From Enterococcus rotai (GTDB taxonomy: Bacteria > Bacillota > Bacilli > Lactobacillales > Enterococcaceae), in the NCBI RefSeq assembly GCF_001465345.1, contig NZ_CP013655.1, positions 2,337,741 through 2,401,740 of the forward strand: a stretch of 64,000 nt of DNA, written 5' to 3'. The notes under the pieces were generated by a model. The model had not been told where the DNA came from. It ran no database searches and saw nothing but the letters and a program-made list of their open reading frames with translations. Positions 53,496-62,280 of this stretch are shown one piece after another; position 1 is the stretch's first letter; every line of letters starts with the position of its first letter. Position numbers and translations under genes: made by a program.

Positions 53496-54797
53496 ATGAG
53501 AATGGTAGATATCATTGAAAAAAAACGCAATGGCAAAGAGCTAAGTAAAGCGGAAATCGAATTCTTTATTGAAGGGTTAACCAACGGAACAATTCCAGAT
53601 TACCAAGCAAGTGCTTTTTTGATGGCTGTTTATTTCCAAGATATGTCGGATGAAGAAAGAGCAAATTTAACATTGGCGATGGTCCATTCAGGCGATGTGA
53701 TCGATTTATCCAATATTGAAGGCATCAAAGTAGATAAACATTCAACAGGTGGTGTCGGAGATACGACAACCTTAGTTTTGGCACCACTTGTGGCCGCACT
53801 TGATATTCCTTTTGCCAAAATGTCTGGACGTGGATTAGGACATACAGGTGGTACAATCGATAAATTAGAAGCTTTTGCAGGATTTCATGTAGAGTTAACC
53901 GATGACGAGTTCACCGAAATGGTTAATCGTGATAAAATTTCAGTGATTGGTCAATCAGGTAATTTAACACCAGCTGACAAAAAATTGTATGCGTTAAGAG
54001 ATGTAACGGCGACGGTTAGTTCGATCCCGTTGATTGCTAGCTCGATTATGAGTAAGAAAATCGCAGCTGGAGCAGATGCAATCGTCTTAGATGTTAAGAC
54101 GGGAGCTGGTGCTTTTATGAAGACGGAAGAGGATGCCGCTGAACTTGCTTCTGCAATGGTTAGAATCGGTAATTTAGTGGGGAGAAATACGATGGCGATC
54201 ATTTCTGATATGTCACAACCACTAGGAAATGCGATCGGTAATTCGTTAGAAGTCCAAGAAGCAATTGATACACTGCATGGTAATGGACCAGAAGATTTAA
54301 CGGAGCTTGTTTTAACGTTAGGTAGCCAAATGGTCGTCCTAGCAGGTAAGACAGATTCTTTAGTAGAAGCAAGAAAATTATTAAAAGGTGTTATCGATGA
54401 TGGCTCCGCTTTAGTTAAATTTAAACAATTCATTAAAAACCAGGGTGGTAATCCTGAATGGGTGGATGATCCTAGTCTATTGCCACAAGCTAAATTTGAA
54501 ATAGATGTTGTAGCTGACTCTGATGGCGTTGTTGCAGAAATCGTTGCAGATAATATTGGGGTAGCTGCAATGAAACTTGGAGCAGGACGAGAAACAAAAG
54601 AAGATGATATCGATTTAGCGGTCGGCTTGATTTTAAGAAAAAAAGTGGGCGATCCAGTGAAGAAAGGCGAAAGCTTAGTTACAATTTTTGCAAATCAAGA
54701 AGACGTTTCTGACGTTACTGCGATGATCAAAGAGAACATCCGAATTGGGACAGAAGTTCCAGATAGTAAACTGATCTATCGTGAGATCCATAGTTAG
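53496..54797 (+). CDS. pdp: Pyrimidine-nucleoside phosphorylase
   Basis: 433 residues. '[23 protein letters not shown]', '[22 protein letters not shown]' in part (phosphate-binding), '[19 protein letters not shown]' and '[13 protein letters not shown]' are diagnostic for the thymidine/pyrimidine nucleoside phosphorylase family. It converts (deoxy)uridine or thymidine plus phosphate to base and (deoxy)ribose 1-phosphate. Follows deoC by 33 bp and ends in a terminator. Confidence 0.96.
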   Translation: MRMVDIIEKKRNGKELSKAEIEFFIEGLTNGTIPDYQASAFLMAVYFQDMSDEERANLTLAMVHSGDVIDLSNIEGIKVDKHSTGGVGDTTTLVLAPLVAALDIPFAKMSGRGLGHTGGTIDKLEAFAGFHVELTDDEFTEMVNRDKISVIGQSGNLTPADKKLYALRDVTATVSSIPLIASSIMSKKIAAGADAIVLDVKTGAGAFMKTEEDAAELASAMVRIGNLVGRNTMAIISDMSQPLGNAIGNSLEVQEAIDTLHGNGPEDLTELVLTLGSQMVVLAGKTDSLVEARKLLKGVIDDGSALVKFKQFIKNQGGNPEWVDDPSLLPQAKFEIDVVADSDGVVAEIVADNIGVAAMKLGAGRETKEDDIDLAVGLILRKKVGDPVKKGESLVTIFANQEDVSDVTAMIKENIRIGTEVPDSKLIYREIHS

Positions 54798-54830
54798 TCT
54801 AAAAAAATGAAAAGCGTTTGTTTCATATAT

Positions 54831-54884
54831 AGAAAAGGTTGGGATGTGACTCGATGAGAGTGATGCTCAAACCTTTTCTTTTTT
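54831..54884 (+). terminator. pdp terminator
   Basis: AGAAAAGGTT and AACCTTTTCT close a 54-base hairpin with extra inner pairing, followed by TTTTT. Confidence 0.85.
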
Positions 54885-54961
54885 GATCTAAACGTAACTT
54901 TCTTCCTATTAAATGCAATCAAAATCCACAGTTGAAAAAAATAAATGAGTGATTACCCTTG

Positions 54962-55020
54962 AGGACTACCTAAAATTCATTCTTAAGTCCTATGACAAAC
55001 AACAAAAAAGAAGGCATAAT
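54962..55020 (+). promoter_or_regulatory. liaXYZ promoter with upstream inverted repeat
   Basis: -35 ATGACA (54992-54997), 17 bp, -10 CATAAT (55015-55020). AGGACT (54962-54967) and AGTCCT (54986-54991) form an inverted repeat abutting the -35, the position expected for the activator LiaR. A weak -35/-10 fits activator dependence. Confidence 0.55.
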
Positions 55021-55074
55021 AGGTACATAAGGAAAACACCCTCGGGTGAAAAATTTGCTAAGGAGGCAATTTCC

Positions 55075-56676
55075 ATGAAAGAAAGAGAAAGAGTATTAGA
55101 CTTAGTTAAAAAAGGTATCCTATCTTCAGAGGAAGCTTTAGTATTATTAGAAAACATGGCCACAGAAAAAGATGAAAAACAAATCAAAAAAGCTGCTGAC
55201 CAAGTAAATGTAACAAATCCAACTGTTGATACAAAAGAAAATGATAAAGTCGTAGATTTACTAAATAAGCTAGAAAATCAAAAAGAAGATGAGATCGTTG
55301 AAACAGAAATTTCTGACGAAGAGGTCAAAGCAAAAGAAGCACAAGATCATGAACGTTTAGAAAAAATTCTAGATGATCTAGCAACGGAAGCGAATCGGAC
55401 ATCTGTAGAATTAGATGAAGTTAATGCTGAAATCGCTGGTGTCAAAGAAGAAATCAAAGAAGCGCAAGAAAAATTAATGGAATTAAATACGAAAGAAGAA
55501 CTAAGTGAATTAACTAATGAAGATTTAGACGTTAGAGCATCATTAGAAGCTGAAATTAAATCATTAGAAGATGCTTTAGATGAACAAATTCAAGAAAAAA
55601 TTGCTTTAGAAGCAGAATTGAAAAATATTCGTAAAGAACAATGGTCAGAAACCAAAGACCGTGTCACATCAAAATTTGATATTCCAGATGATTGGAAAGA
55701 TCAAGCAACCGATACGATCAATCAAGTCGGTGAAAAAATGAGTGAAGCAGGTTCTCAATTAGGTTCATTCCTGAAGAAAACATTTAACTCATTTTCTGAA
55801 ACAATGAATGATAATATGGAATGGAAAGACGTAAGCTTCAGAGTTCCAGGTGTAGCGACAACCAAATTTGAACATGAGTTTAATTATCCAGCACCACTTG
55901 CAAGTTTGATCGATGTTAAAGTTGCAAATGGAAATATCGTATTCAAAACGTGGGATCAACCAGATGTTAAAGTAGAAGGGAAAATCAAACTTTATGGTAA
56001 AATGGATGCTGAAACACCACTTGAAGCATTCTTAGAAAGAAGTCAAATCGATGTGGATGACGAAGTGATTTCCTTCCAAATCCCTAATAAACGTGTACGT
56101 GCAGACTTAATTTTCTATTTACCTGAGCGGACGTTCGATCATGTATCTATCAAATTATTGAACGGAAACGTATCTGTTGAATCATTAAAAGCAAAAGATG
56201 TTTACACTAAATCAACGAACGGCTCAATCACATTCAATAAAATTGATGCAACAATGCTTGAAATTGAAGGTGTAAATGGTGATATCAAGGTTTTAGATGG
56301 TGAAATTTTAGATAATATCATCGAAACTGTCAATGGTACAGTAACAATTGCTGCTACTCCTCAAACAATCGGTGTTTCATTGATCAATGGTGATGTTCGC
56401 ATCACAGCGAAAGAAAAAACATTACGTAAAGTTGAGGCAAGTTCAGTCAATGGGAATGTGAAAATTGCGCTACCAACTGAACTAGGCGTTAAAGGTACAG
56501 TGAAAACAAGTCTAGGTAGTATTAATAGCCGTTTGAGTGACTATGAAGTGATTCGTGAGAAGAAAGAAAGAACCAACCAATTACTACAATTTAGACGTTT
56601 GAACGAAGAGAATATGGCGCAAATCAATGCTTCTACAACAACAGGAAACATTTATTTAAAAGACACAGATAAATAG
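55075..56676 (+). CDS. liaX: Envelope-stress sensor surface protein LiaX
   Basis: 533 residues from ATG 55075 (AAGGAGG nine bases upstream). N-terminal SHOCT-like 'ERERVLDLVKKGILSSEEALVLLENMA' in part, then a long acidic coiled coil (about 90-200), and a C-terminal DUF4097-type beta-helix from about 265 ('NGNIVFKTWDQPDVKVEG', 'KLLNGNVSVESLKAKDVYTKSTNGS' in part). In E. faecalis LiaX is displayed on the surface, its N-terminal part binds daptomycin and cationic peptides, and its C-terminal part restrains the LiaFSR response. Length and layout are intact here, with no C-terminal truncation. Confidence 0.93.
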   Translation: MKERERVLDLVKKGILSSEEALVLLENMATEKDEKQIKKAADQVNVTNPTVDTKENDKVVDLLNKLENQKEDEIVETEISDEEVKAKEAQDHERLEKILDDLATEANRTSVELDEVNAEIAGVKEEIKEAQEKLMELNTKEELSELTNEDLDVRASLEAEIKSLEDALDEQIQEKIALEAELKNIRKEQWSETKDRVTSKFDIPDDWKDQATDTINQVGEKMSEAGSQLGSFLKKTFNSFSETMNDNMEWKDVSFRVPGVATTKFEHEFNYPAPLASLIDVKVANGNIVFKTWDQPDVKVEGKIKLYGKMDAETPLEAFLERSQIDVDDEVISFQIPNKRVRADLIFYLPERTFDHVSIKLLNGNVSVESLKAKDVYTKSTNGSITFNKIDATMLEIEGVNGDIKVLDGEILDNIIETVNGTVTIAATPQTIGVSLINGDVRITAKEKTLRKVEASSVNGNVKIALPTELGVKGTVKTSLGSINSRLSDYEVIREKKERTNQLLQFRRLNEENMAQINASTTTGNIYLKDTDK

Positions 56677-56713
56677 ATGCGTAGAACTTGATACTTTGAA
56701 CTTGTGTTGATGT

Positions 56714-56756
56714 CTATTTGATAGTTGAGAGGAATCTTCTTAACTATCAAATAGAA
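56714..56756 (+). other. 13-bp hairpin between liaX and liaY
   Basis: CTATTTGATAGTT and AACTATCAAATAG pair perfectly around a 14-base loop; A residues, not T, follow, so it is probably not a terminator. It may mark an RNA processing or stability site separating liaX from liaYZ. Confidence 0.55.
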
Positions 56757-56818
56757 AAATTAAAAGAAAAAAAGGATGATTCTTCATCCATGCTATTGTA
56801 AAATCTAAGAGATGTGAG

Positions 56819-57145
56819 GTGAAAGAAATGAAAAGACGATTGACAAAATCTCCTAATAATGTGGTACTAACAGGAACCCTAGCAGGAATTGCTGAATGGT
56901 TAGGAATTGATCCAACGATTGTACGTGTGATTTATGTAGTAGCTAGCTTTATCTTTATTGGCAGCCCAATTGTATTATATATTTTATTGGCTGTACTGAT
57001 ACCTTCTGGCAGAGTTAGAAACAATGGTTATGGTCATCAAAATCCATACAATCGAAATACCCGTAATGCAAATCCGTATGCTAATGAGCAAAAACAAAGA
57101 AAACAAGCTGAAAAAGTGAATGACGATGACTGGAGTGACTTCTAA
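56819..57145 (+). CDS. liaY: PspC-domain protein LiaY
   Basis: 108 residues, ATG 56828 inside this frame is the best start (GAGGTG seven bases upstream; the upstream GTG codon overlaps the RBS). PspC domain: 'RLTKSPNNVVLTGTLAGIAEWLGIDPTIVRVIYVV' in part, one membrane helix, then an Asn/Tyr-rich cytoplasmic tail. In E. faecalis LiaY is part of the liaXYZ operon switched on by LiaR and has been linked to membrane remodelling under antimicrobial peptide stress. Stop overlaps the liaZ start (TAATG). Confidence 0.88.
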   Translation: MKEMKRRLTKSPNNVVLTGTLAGIAEWLGIDPTIVRVIYVVASFIFIGSPIVLYILLAVLIPSGRVRNNGYGHQNPYNRNTRNANPYANEQKQRKQAEKVNDDDWSDF

Positions 57146-57504
57146 TGACTTACTTTCAACGTCTGATCGTTAATACGTTGACATTTGTTTCACTCTCAGT
57201 GATTTTTCCGAATATGATATATGTAAGAAGTATTTGGATGGCGATCATCGCAGCGTTTGTTTTATCTATCTTAAATATGTTGGTAAAACCAGTGTTGACG
57301 ATTTTATCCCTTCCCTTTACTTTGCTTACATTTGGTCTATTTAGTTTTATTGTGAATGCTGCAATTTTAAAGATGACTTCTTCTTTTGTTGGAGAAATGA
57401 ATTTCGGTTTTTCCAGTTTTGGAGCAGCAATTCTAATGGCAGTGATCATGTCTTTGGTCAATATGATCGTCAGTGAACGTAATTTAGATAAATATAGTGA
57501 ATAA
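57145..57504 (+). CDS. liaZ: Phage-holin-4-like membrane protein LiaZ
   Basis: 119 residues with four hydrophobic segments spread over nearly the whole length ('LIVNTLTFVSLSVIF', 'MAIIAAFVLSILNMLVKPVLTILSLP' in part, 'GLFSFIVNAAILKM', 'AILMAVIMSLVNMIV'), the pattern of the Phage_holin_4_2/YvlD family. Third gene of the LiaR-controlled operon; a membrane role in the envelope-stress response is inferred from context. Overlaps liaY by one base. Confidence 0.9.
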   Translation: MTYFQRLIVNTLTFVSLSVIFPNMIYVRSIWMAIIAAFVLSILNMLVKPVLTILSLPFTLLTFGLFSFIVNAAILKMTSSFVGEMNFGFSSFGAAILMAVIMSLVNMIVSERNLDKYSE

Positions 57505-57548
57505 GGATAAAACCCAAACGATAAGTTGGGTTTTATCCTTTTATTTTT
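57503..57548. terminator. Bidirectional terminator after liaZ
   Basis: AAGGATAAAACCCAA / TTGGGTTTTATCCTT 15-bp perfect stem with loop ACGATAAG-type, T run on the plus strand and A-rich reverse. Confidence 0.92.
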
Positions 57549-58517
57549 TTAGTCAAAGGGGTCGTCAATAGCGACTAAGTGGCATTCTTTATGATGGTTA
57601 ATATAACGATAGAGAATATTGATAAAATCAACTTGATCTTTAGAAAATTGTTGAATGTTTTTAGGTTTTTTAGAGGGTAATTTTTTTTTAGCTAGTTCAT
57701 TAGGTGTATATTTACTAAAAGTCTGTTTTGTCAGGATTCGCTCGTGAACAACAAGTCCTTGATAAAGTAAATAGTATTTTACTTTTGAACCAACTGGAAT
57801 AGATAATAGCTGCCAATTCGTTTGGCTGGCTAGAACAAGTTTTTTATTTTGGTTAAAAAAGCGAGTAAGAAATTTCCAGTCTTCTCGTAATTTTTGAGCT
57901 TTTTCAAATGAATGATTTTCAGCAGCTAACAACATGGCTGCTTCTAGACGTTTTTGTGGTAGTTGATTGTCTTGCGTAAAGGCACCTAATAGTTCCATAG
58001 TAGAAACAGGTTGAGCTAGTAGTGTGGTAGTCTGTTGAGAAAAAGAGTGTTGCCAATAGTTATTTTGGTTTAGTCCATATAAGTTTTCTAAAATTTGTTT
58101 TAATTCAGAAAGTTTCCTATTGATTGAAAACGGGCCAAAGCAATTTTTATTAGTCGGAATCGATAAAATGTTGAGTGAGAGTTCGTCATTATCTGTGTTG
58201 ATCTCAAAATAGTTATATTTTTCAAATGAATTCATTTGTCGATTATAAAAGGGGCGGTACTCTTGAATAAGGCGGCATTCTAACAACAAGGCATCAAGTT
58301 CAGTCACCACCTCGATAACCTCAAAATCAGCTAGTTGGCGGATCATCCGTCGTGTCTTGCTGGAGTGCTGTTTGTTTTTAACGAAATAACTACTAACGCG
58401 ATCTCGTAATTTTTTGGCTTTCCCTATATAAATAATCGTTCCTTGTTTATCTTTCATTAAATAAACGCCAGGATTTAAAGGTAGATTTCTCGCTTGTTCC
58501 TTTAAAAGATCATTCAT
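57549..58517 (-). CDS. GIY-YIG nuclease, UvrC N-terminal-like (Cho-like)
   Basis: 322 residues from ATG at 58517 (AGGAGG eight bases upstream; the TTG two codons earlier is too close). GIY-YIG domain at 10-95: 'NPGVYLMKDKQGTIIYIGKAKKLRDRV' in part, 'LDALLLECRLIQEYRPFYN'. A UVR-like helical hairpin ('MLLAAENHSFEKAQKLREDW') sits near 200. Half the length of UvrC and lacking its RNase H and HhH parts, it resembles Cho, which makes the 3' incision beside bulky lesions. Specific activity untested. Confidence 0.85.
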   Translation of the reverse strand: MNDLLKEQARNLPLNPGVYLMKDKQGTIIYIGKAKKLRDRVSSYFVKNKQHSSKTRRMIRQLADFEVIEVVTELDALLLECRLIQEYRPFYNRQMNSFEKYNYFEINTDNDELSLNILSIPTNKNCFGPFSINRKLSELKQILENLYGLNQNNYWQHSFSQQTTTLLAQPVSTMELLGAFTQDNQLPQKRLEAAMLLAAENHSFEKAQKLREDWKFLTRFFNQNKKLVLASQTNWQLLSIPVGSKVKYYLLYQGLVVHERILTKQTFSKYTPNELAKKKLPSKKPKNIQQFSKDQVDFINILYRYINHHKECHLVAIDDPFD

Positions 58518-58710
58518 TCGCAATACCTCCTAACAGCTGTTTTCGATAAGATACAAATTAAGTATACAAACTAATTTGGGATAGTCAAACATCAGTTGAA
58601 ATAAGATTTAGATTTAAGTTCAGAATAAAACTGAGGCAATCTTCCTAATAGCTAGAAACTTCCCACCTGAAATGATAAAATGGAACGAGTAGAGAACTGG
58701 AAAGGAATGA

Positions 58711-59658
58711 ATGATAAAGATGGAAGAAGTTGTAAAAATTCATCAACTGGTAGAGAAGCTTTCTTTAGAAGTCGTTTATGGCGATGAAGAAAGTTTAAAT
58801 AGAGAAATCACAACAGGAGATATTTCCCGTCCTGGTCTGGAATTGACTGGGTATTTTAATTACTATCCTCATAATCGCTTGCAATTATTCGGTAGTAAGG
58901 AGATTACATTTTCTGAACGAATGATACCTGAAGAACGTTTGATGGTGATGCGTCGTTTATGTGAGAAGGATACGCCGGCTTTTATTATCTCTAGAGGATT
59001 AGAAGCACCTGAGGAAATGGTACAAGCAGCAAAAGAAAAAGGCTTAGCCGTTTTACGCTCACCGATTTCTACATCTAGATTGTTAGGAGAGTTATCCAGC
59101 TACCTAGACAGTCGTTTAGCTGCAAGAACCAGCGTTCATGGTGTTTTAGTTGATGTGTATGGTTTAGGTGTTTTGATTCAAGGCGATAGTGGTATTGGGA
59201 AAAGCGAGACAGCATTAGAGTTAATCAAGCGAGGTCATCGATTGATCGCAGATGACCGAGTGGACGTTTATCAGCAAGATGAATTAACAGTTGTTGGTGA
59301 ACCGCCTAAGATTTTACAACATCTGATCGAAATTCGTGGGATTGGGATCATTGATGTAATGAATTTATTTGGCGCAAGTGCGGTACGCGGTTTTATGCAG
59401 GTCCAACTTGTTGTTTATTTAGAGGCTTGGGAAAAAGACAAAAAATATGATCGTTTAGGTTCAGATGATGCAATGGTTGAAATTGCCAATGTAGATGTTC
59501 CACAGATCAGAATTCCTGTGAAAACTGGGCGAAATGTAGCCATTATCATTGAAGTTGCAGCGATGAACTTCCGTGCGAAAACAATGGGCTATGATGCGAC
59601 TAAGGCTTTTGAGGAACGTTTGACTAGATTGATTGAAGAAAATTCAGGTGTAGAATAG
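58711..59658 (+). CDS. hprK: HPr kinase/phosphorylase
   Basis: 315 residues from ATG 58711 (AAAGGA four bases upstream; ATG 58720 is possible). N-terminal HprK domain, then the P-loop '[19 protein letters not shown]' near residue 155 and the family signature '[15 protein letters not shown]'. It phosphorylates HPr at Ser46 with ATP when glycolytic intermediates are high, and reverses this with phosphate; HPr-Ser-P is the CcpA corepressor. It starts the conserved hprK-lgt-gpsA-galU order, but 525 bp of structured elements now separate it from lgt. Confidence 0.96.
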   Translation: MIKMEEVVKIHQLVEKLSLEVVYGDEESLNREITTGDISRPGLELTGYFNYYPHNRLQLFGSKEITFSERMIPEERLMVMRRLCEKDTPAFIISRGLEAPEEMVQAAKEKGLAVLRSPISTSRLLGELSSYLDSRLAARTSVHGVLVDVYGLGVLIQGDSGIGKSETALELIKRGHRLIADDRVDVYQQDELTVVGEPPKILQHLIEIRGIGIIDVMNLFGASAVRGFMQVQLVVYLEAWEKDKKYDRLGSDDAMVEIANVDVPQIRIPVKTGRNVAIIIEVAAMNFRAKTMGYDATKAFEERLTRLIEENSGVE

Positions 59659-59695
59659 TACAAGGGATAGTGAAGCGGGACGTTGTTACCATGTG

Positions 59696-60168
59696 TTATC
59701 TAGCTTCAAGAGATAGCACTACGCTTTGCTTCGATCTCATCAATTCCTAAGCGCTAAAGCACTAAGGATTGAAGGTTTCGGGAAAAAGATAAAAAATAAA
59801 TGAGGCAAAAAGTACCACAGTTATTTTTTTCTATTTTCCTGTCAAGGCTGAACGAGCTCTTTCAGCTTTTAGTATTATCTAGCTGCACGGGCTAGCACTA
59901 CGCTCTGCTTCGATCTCATTAATTCCTAAGAGCTAAAGCTCAAAGGATTAAAGGTCTTCGGAAAAAAGATAAATTATGACTGAGGCAAAAAGCACCTTAG
60001 TCATAATTTCCTATTTTTCTGTCAGAGCTGAACGTTGTTACCATGTATTATCTAGCTTCAAGAGCTAGCCTTTCGGGAAAAAGATAAAAAATAAATGAGG
60101 CAAAAAGCGCCACAGTTATTTTTTCCTATTTTCCTGTCAAGGCTGAACGAGCTCTTTCAGCTTTTAAA
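59696..60168 (+). repeat. Three structured intergenic elements, copies 5-7, in tandem (before lgt)
   Basis: Copies at about 59696-59872, 59875-60040 and 60046-60168. Each has GGAAAA(A) / TTTTTC-type pairing, AGAT opposite CCTA (TCTA in the first), and a distal helix: AAAAAATAA / TTATTTTTT in copies 5 and 7, AAATTATGACT / AGTCATAATTT in copy 6. Copies 5 and 6 carry an extra 60-base arm (CACTACGCT...AAGGATT) in the 5' part. The last palindrome (GAACGAGCTCTTTCAGC) and TTTT end 8 bases before the lgt RBS. This explains the whole 525-bp gap. Confidence 0.8.
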
Positions 60169-60183
60169 ATAGGAGGAAGCTAA

Positions 60184-61014
60184 ATGTTAGGTCAAGTAAA
60201 TCCAGTAGCGTTTAATCTTTTTGGGATATCTGTTTACTGGTATGCAGTTATTATTGTTTCAGGGATCGTGCTAGCTGTTTGGCTAAGTAGTCGAGAAGCG
60301 GTTCGCGTCGGGTTAAAAGAAGATGATGTGATTGATTTTATGTTATGGGGGTTACCAAGTGCAATTATTGGTGCTCGTCTGTACTATGTGATTTTTCAGT
60401 GGCAGGATTATGTTGATAATCCAATTGAAATTATTTTGACTAGAAATGGAGGTTTAGCGATTTATGGTGGATTGATCGGTGGAGGGCTTGCATTATTTTT
60501 CTTCACTAGACACCGTTTTATTTCAACATGGACCTTTCTAGATATTGCAGCACCCAGTGTGATTTTAGCACAAGCAATTGGGCGATGGGGTAATTTTATG
60601 AACCATGAAGCGTATGGACCGGCCACTACAAGAGGATTTTTAGAAGGACTACATTTACCTAAATTTATTATTGATAATATGAATATCGATGGAACGTATC
60701 ATCAGCCTACGTTCTTATATGAATCTGTATGGAATGTCTTAGGTTTTGTCGTCTTGGTTCTTTTAAGGAAAAAGAAGAATTTCTTAAAAGAAGGCGAAGT
60801 AGTTTTAAGTTACGTCATTTGGTATTCTTTCGGACGTTTCTTTATTGAAGGAATGCGGACAGATAGTCTGTATGCATTTGGCAGTATTCGTGTGTCACAA
60901 TTGTTTTCTTTGGTTCTATTTTTCGGAGCAATTGCAATTTTAATTATTCGTCGTAAAAAAGGATCGACACCATTTTACAACCGTGAAAAAGGAACAGTAA
61001 AAAAAGCCGATTAG
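60184..61014 (+). CDS. lgt: Prolipoprotein diacylglyceryl transferase
   Basis: 276 residues, RBS AGGAGG. Seven membrane helices; 'GARLYYVIFQW', 'NGGLAIYGGLIGGGLALFF' in part, and the Lgt signature 'QAIGRWGNFMNHEAYG' with its essential Arg/Asn. Transfers diacylglycerol from phosphatidylglycerol to the lipobox cysteine, as needed for LivJ and PstS in this window. Basic cytoplasmic C-terminus. Preceded by the three-copy structured-element array. Confidence 0.97.
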   Translation: MLGQVNPVAFNLFGISVYWYAVIIVSGIVLAVWLSSREAVRVGLKEDDVIDFMLWGLPSAIIGARLYYVIFQWQDYVDNPIEIILTRNGGLAIYGGLIGGGLALFFFTRHRFISTWTFLDIAAPSVILAQAIGRWGNFMNHEAYGPATTRGFLEGLHLPKFIIDNMNIDGTYHQPTFLYESVWNVLGFVVLVLLRKKKNFLKEGEVVLSYVIWYSFGRFFIEGMRTDSLYAFGSIRVSQLFSLVLFFGAIAILIIRRKKGSTPFYNREKGTVKKAD

Positions 61015-61113
61015 AACTGCCCATTATGGTCTAGCTATGTTAAACTATTAAGTGGGTATGAAAGTTATACAATTAGTAATTTAGTCTGTTTATTTAAAGG
61101 GAATATAAAGTGA

Positions 61114-61218
61114 CGATCTAGATTTTCGGGAAATCGATATTCTATACATGGAACAAAAATCATTCCCTGTTCAGATTCCTAATTTTCAGTCAGAGCTAAA
61201 CGATTCGTTCAGCTTTTC
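61114..61218 (+). repeat. Structured intergenic element, copy 8, degenerate (before gpsA)
   Basis: ATCTAGATTTTCGGGAAAT, CGAT, ... CCTAATTTTCAGTCAGAGCT and a closing AGCTAAACGATTCGTTCAGCT-like palindrome (read in two halves) keep the family outline, but the distal helix (ATGGAA / TTCC) and A-tract are altered. It ends just before the gpsA RBS. Confidence 0.6.
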
Positions 61219-61242
61219 TATTTTGAAAGGAGTTTTTCACCA

Positions 61243-62259
61243 ATGAAACAAAAAGTTGCTGTTTTAGGTCCCGGTTCATGGGGAACTGCATTGGCTCAAG
61301 TTTTAGCAGAAAATGGGCATGAGGTTCGGATATGGGGGCATAATAAGGCACAAATTGATGAAATCAATACTCATCATACGAATCAGCATTATCTTCCCGA
61401 TTTGGTGATTCCAGAATCGATTCAAGGGAAAATGTCGTTGGAAGAGTGCATTGCTGATGCGGATGCAGTTTTGTTCGTTGTTCCGACTAAAGCGATTCGA
61501 ACGGTTGCACAAGAATTTACAGCAAAATGCCGAAATCAGCCATTGATCATCCATGCCAGTAAAGGGTTGGAGCAAGGGAGCCATAAACGGATATCTGAAA
61601 TTTTGATGGAAGAGATTCCAGCAGAAAAAAGGCGAGGTGTAGCTGTTTTATCTGGACCAAGTCATGCAGAGGAAGTCGCAGTTCATGATATTACGACGAT
61701 TACTGCCGCAAGTGAGGATTTAGAGGCAGCGACATATGTTCAACGTCTGTTTATGAATGATTATTTTAGAATTTATACGAATGACGATGTTATTGGTGTT
61801 GAAACGGGAGCGGCTTTGAAAAATATCATTGCGTTAGGTGCTGGAGCGATTCATGGTTTAGGTTTTGGAGATGATGCAAAAGCTGCGATCATGACACGTG
61901 GTTTAGCTGAAATCAGCCGTTTAGGTGTAGCCATGGGGGCTAATCCTTTGACTTTTATTGGTCTAAGCGGAGTTGGTGACTTGATCGTTACATGTACTAG
62001 TATTCATTCGCGTAATTGGCGTGCAGGGAATTTGCTTGGCAAAGGCCACAGTTTGGACGAAGTTCTTGAGAATATGGGCATGATCGTTGAAGGGGTTTCG
62101 ACAACTAAAGCAGCCTATGAGTTATCTCAACAATTAAATGTCGATATGCCGATTACGACGGCAATTTATAACGTATTATATGAAGCTCAAGATGTCAAAC
62201 AAGCAGCAAAAGAAATCATGTTGCGTGATGGTAAAACGGAGAATGAATTTTCCATATAA
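61243..62259 (+). CDS. gpsA: Glycerol-3-phosphate dehydrogenase [NAD(P)+]
   Basis: 338 residues, RBS AAAGGAG. Rossmann motif '[21 protein letters not shown]' in part (GXGXXG replaced by GPGSWG as in all GpsA), '[10 protein letters not shown]', catalytic Lys region '[14 protein letters not shown]' and '[19 protein letters not shown]'. Makes sn-glycerol 3-phosphate from dihydroxyacetone phosphate for phospholipid and teichoic acid synthesis. 21 bp to galU, so cotranscribed. Confidence 0.97.
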   Translation: MKQKVAVLGPGSWGTALAQVLAENGHEVRIWGHNKAQIDEINTHHTNQHYLPDLVIPESIQGKMSLEECIADADAVLFVVPTKAIRTVAQEFTAKCRNQPLIIHASKGLEQGSHKRISEILMEEIPAEKRRGVAVLSGPSHAEEVAVHDITTITAASEDLEAATYVQRLFMNDYFRIYTNDDVIGVETGAALKNIIALGAGAIHGLGFGDDAKAAIMTRGLAEISRLGVAMGANPLTFIGLSGVGDLIVTCTSIHSRNWRAGNLLGKGHSLDEVLENMGMIVEGVSTTKAAYELSQQLNVDMPITTAIYNVLYEAQDVKQAAKEIMLRDGKTENEFSI

Positions 62260-62280
62260 TTATTGAGGAGGCCAAATGGC

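Noticed and set aside
54949-55074. Upstream extension of the liaX reading frame by 42 codons
   Set aside because: It has no RBS, overlaps the predicted promoter, and the ATG at 55075 has an ideal AAGGAGG and the family N-terminus.
59659-60183. Long gap considered as a lost gene or insertion sequence remnant
   Set aside because: No coding frame or transposase trace; it is fully explained by three copies of the structured element.
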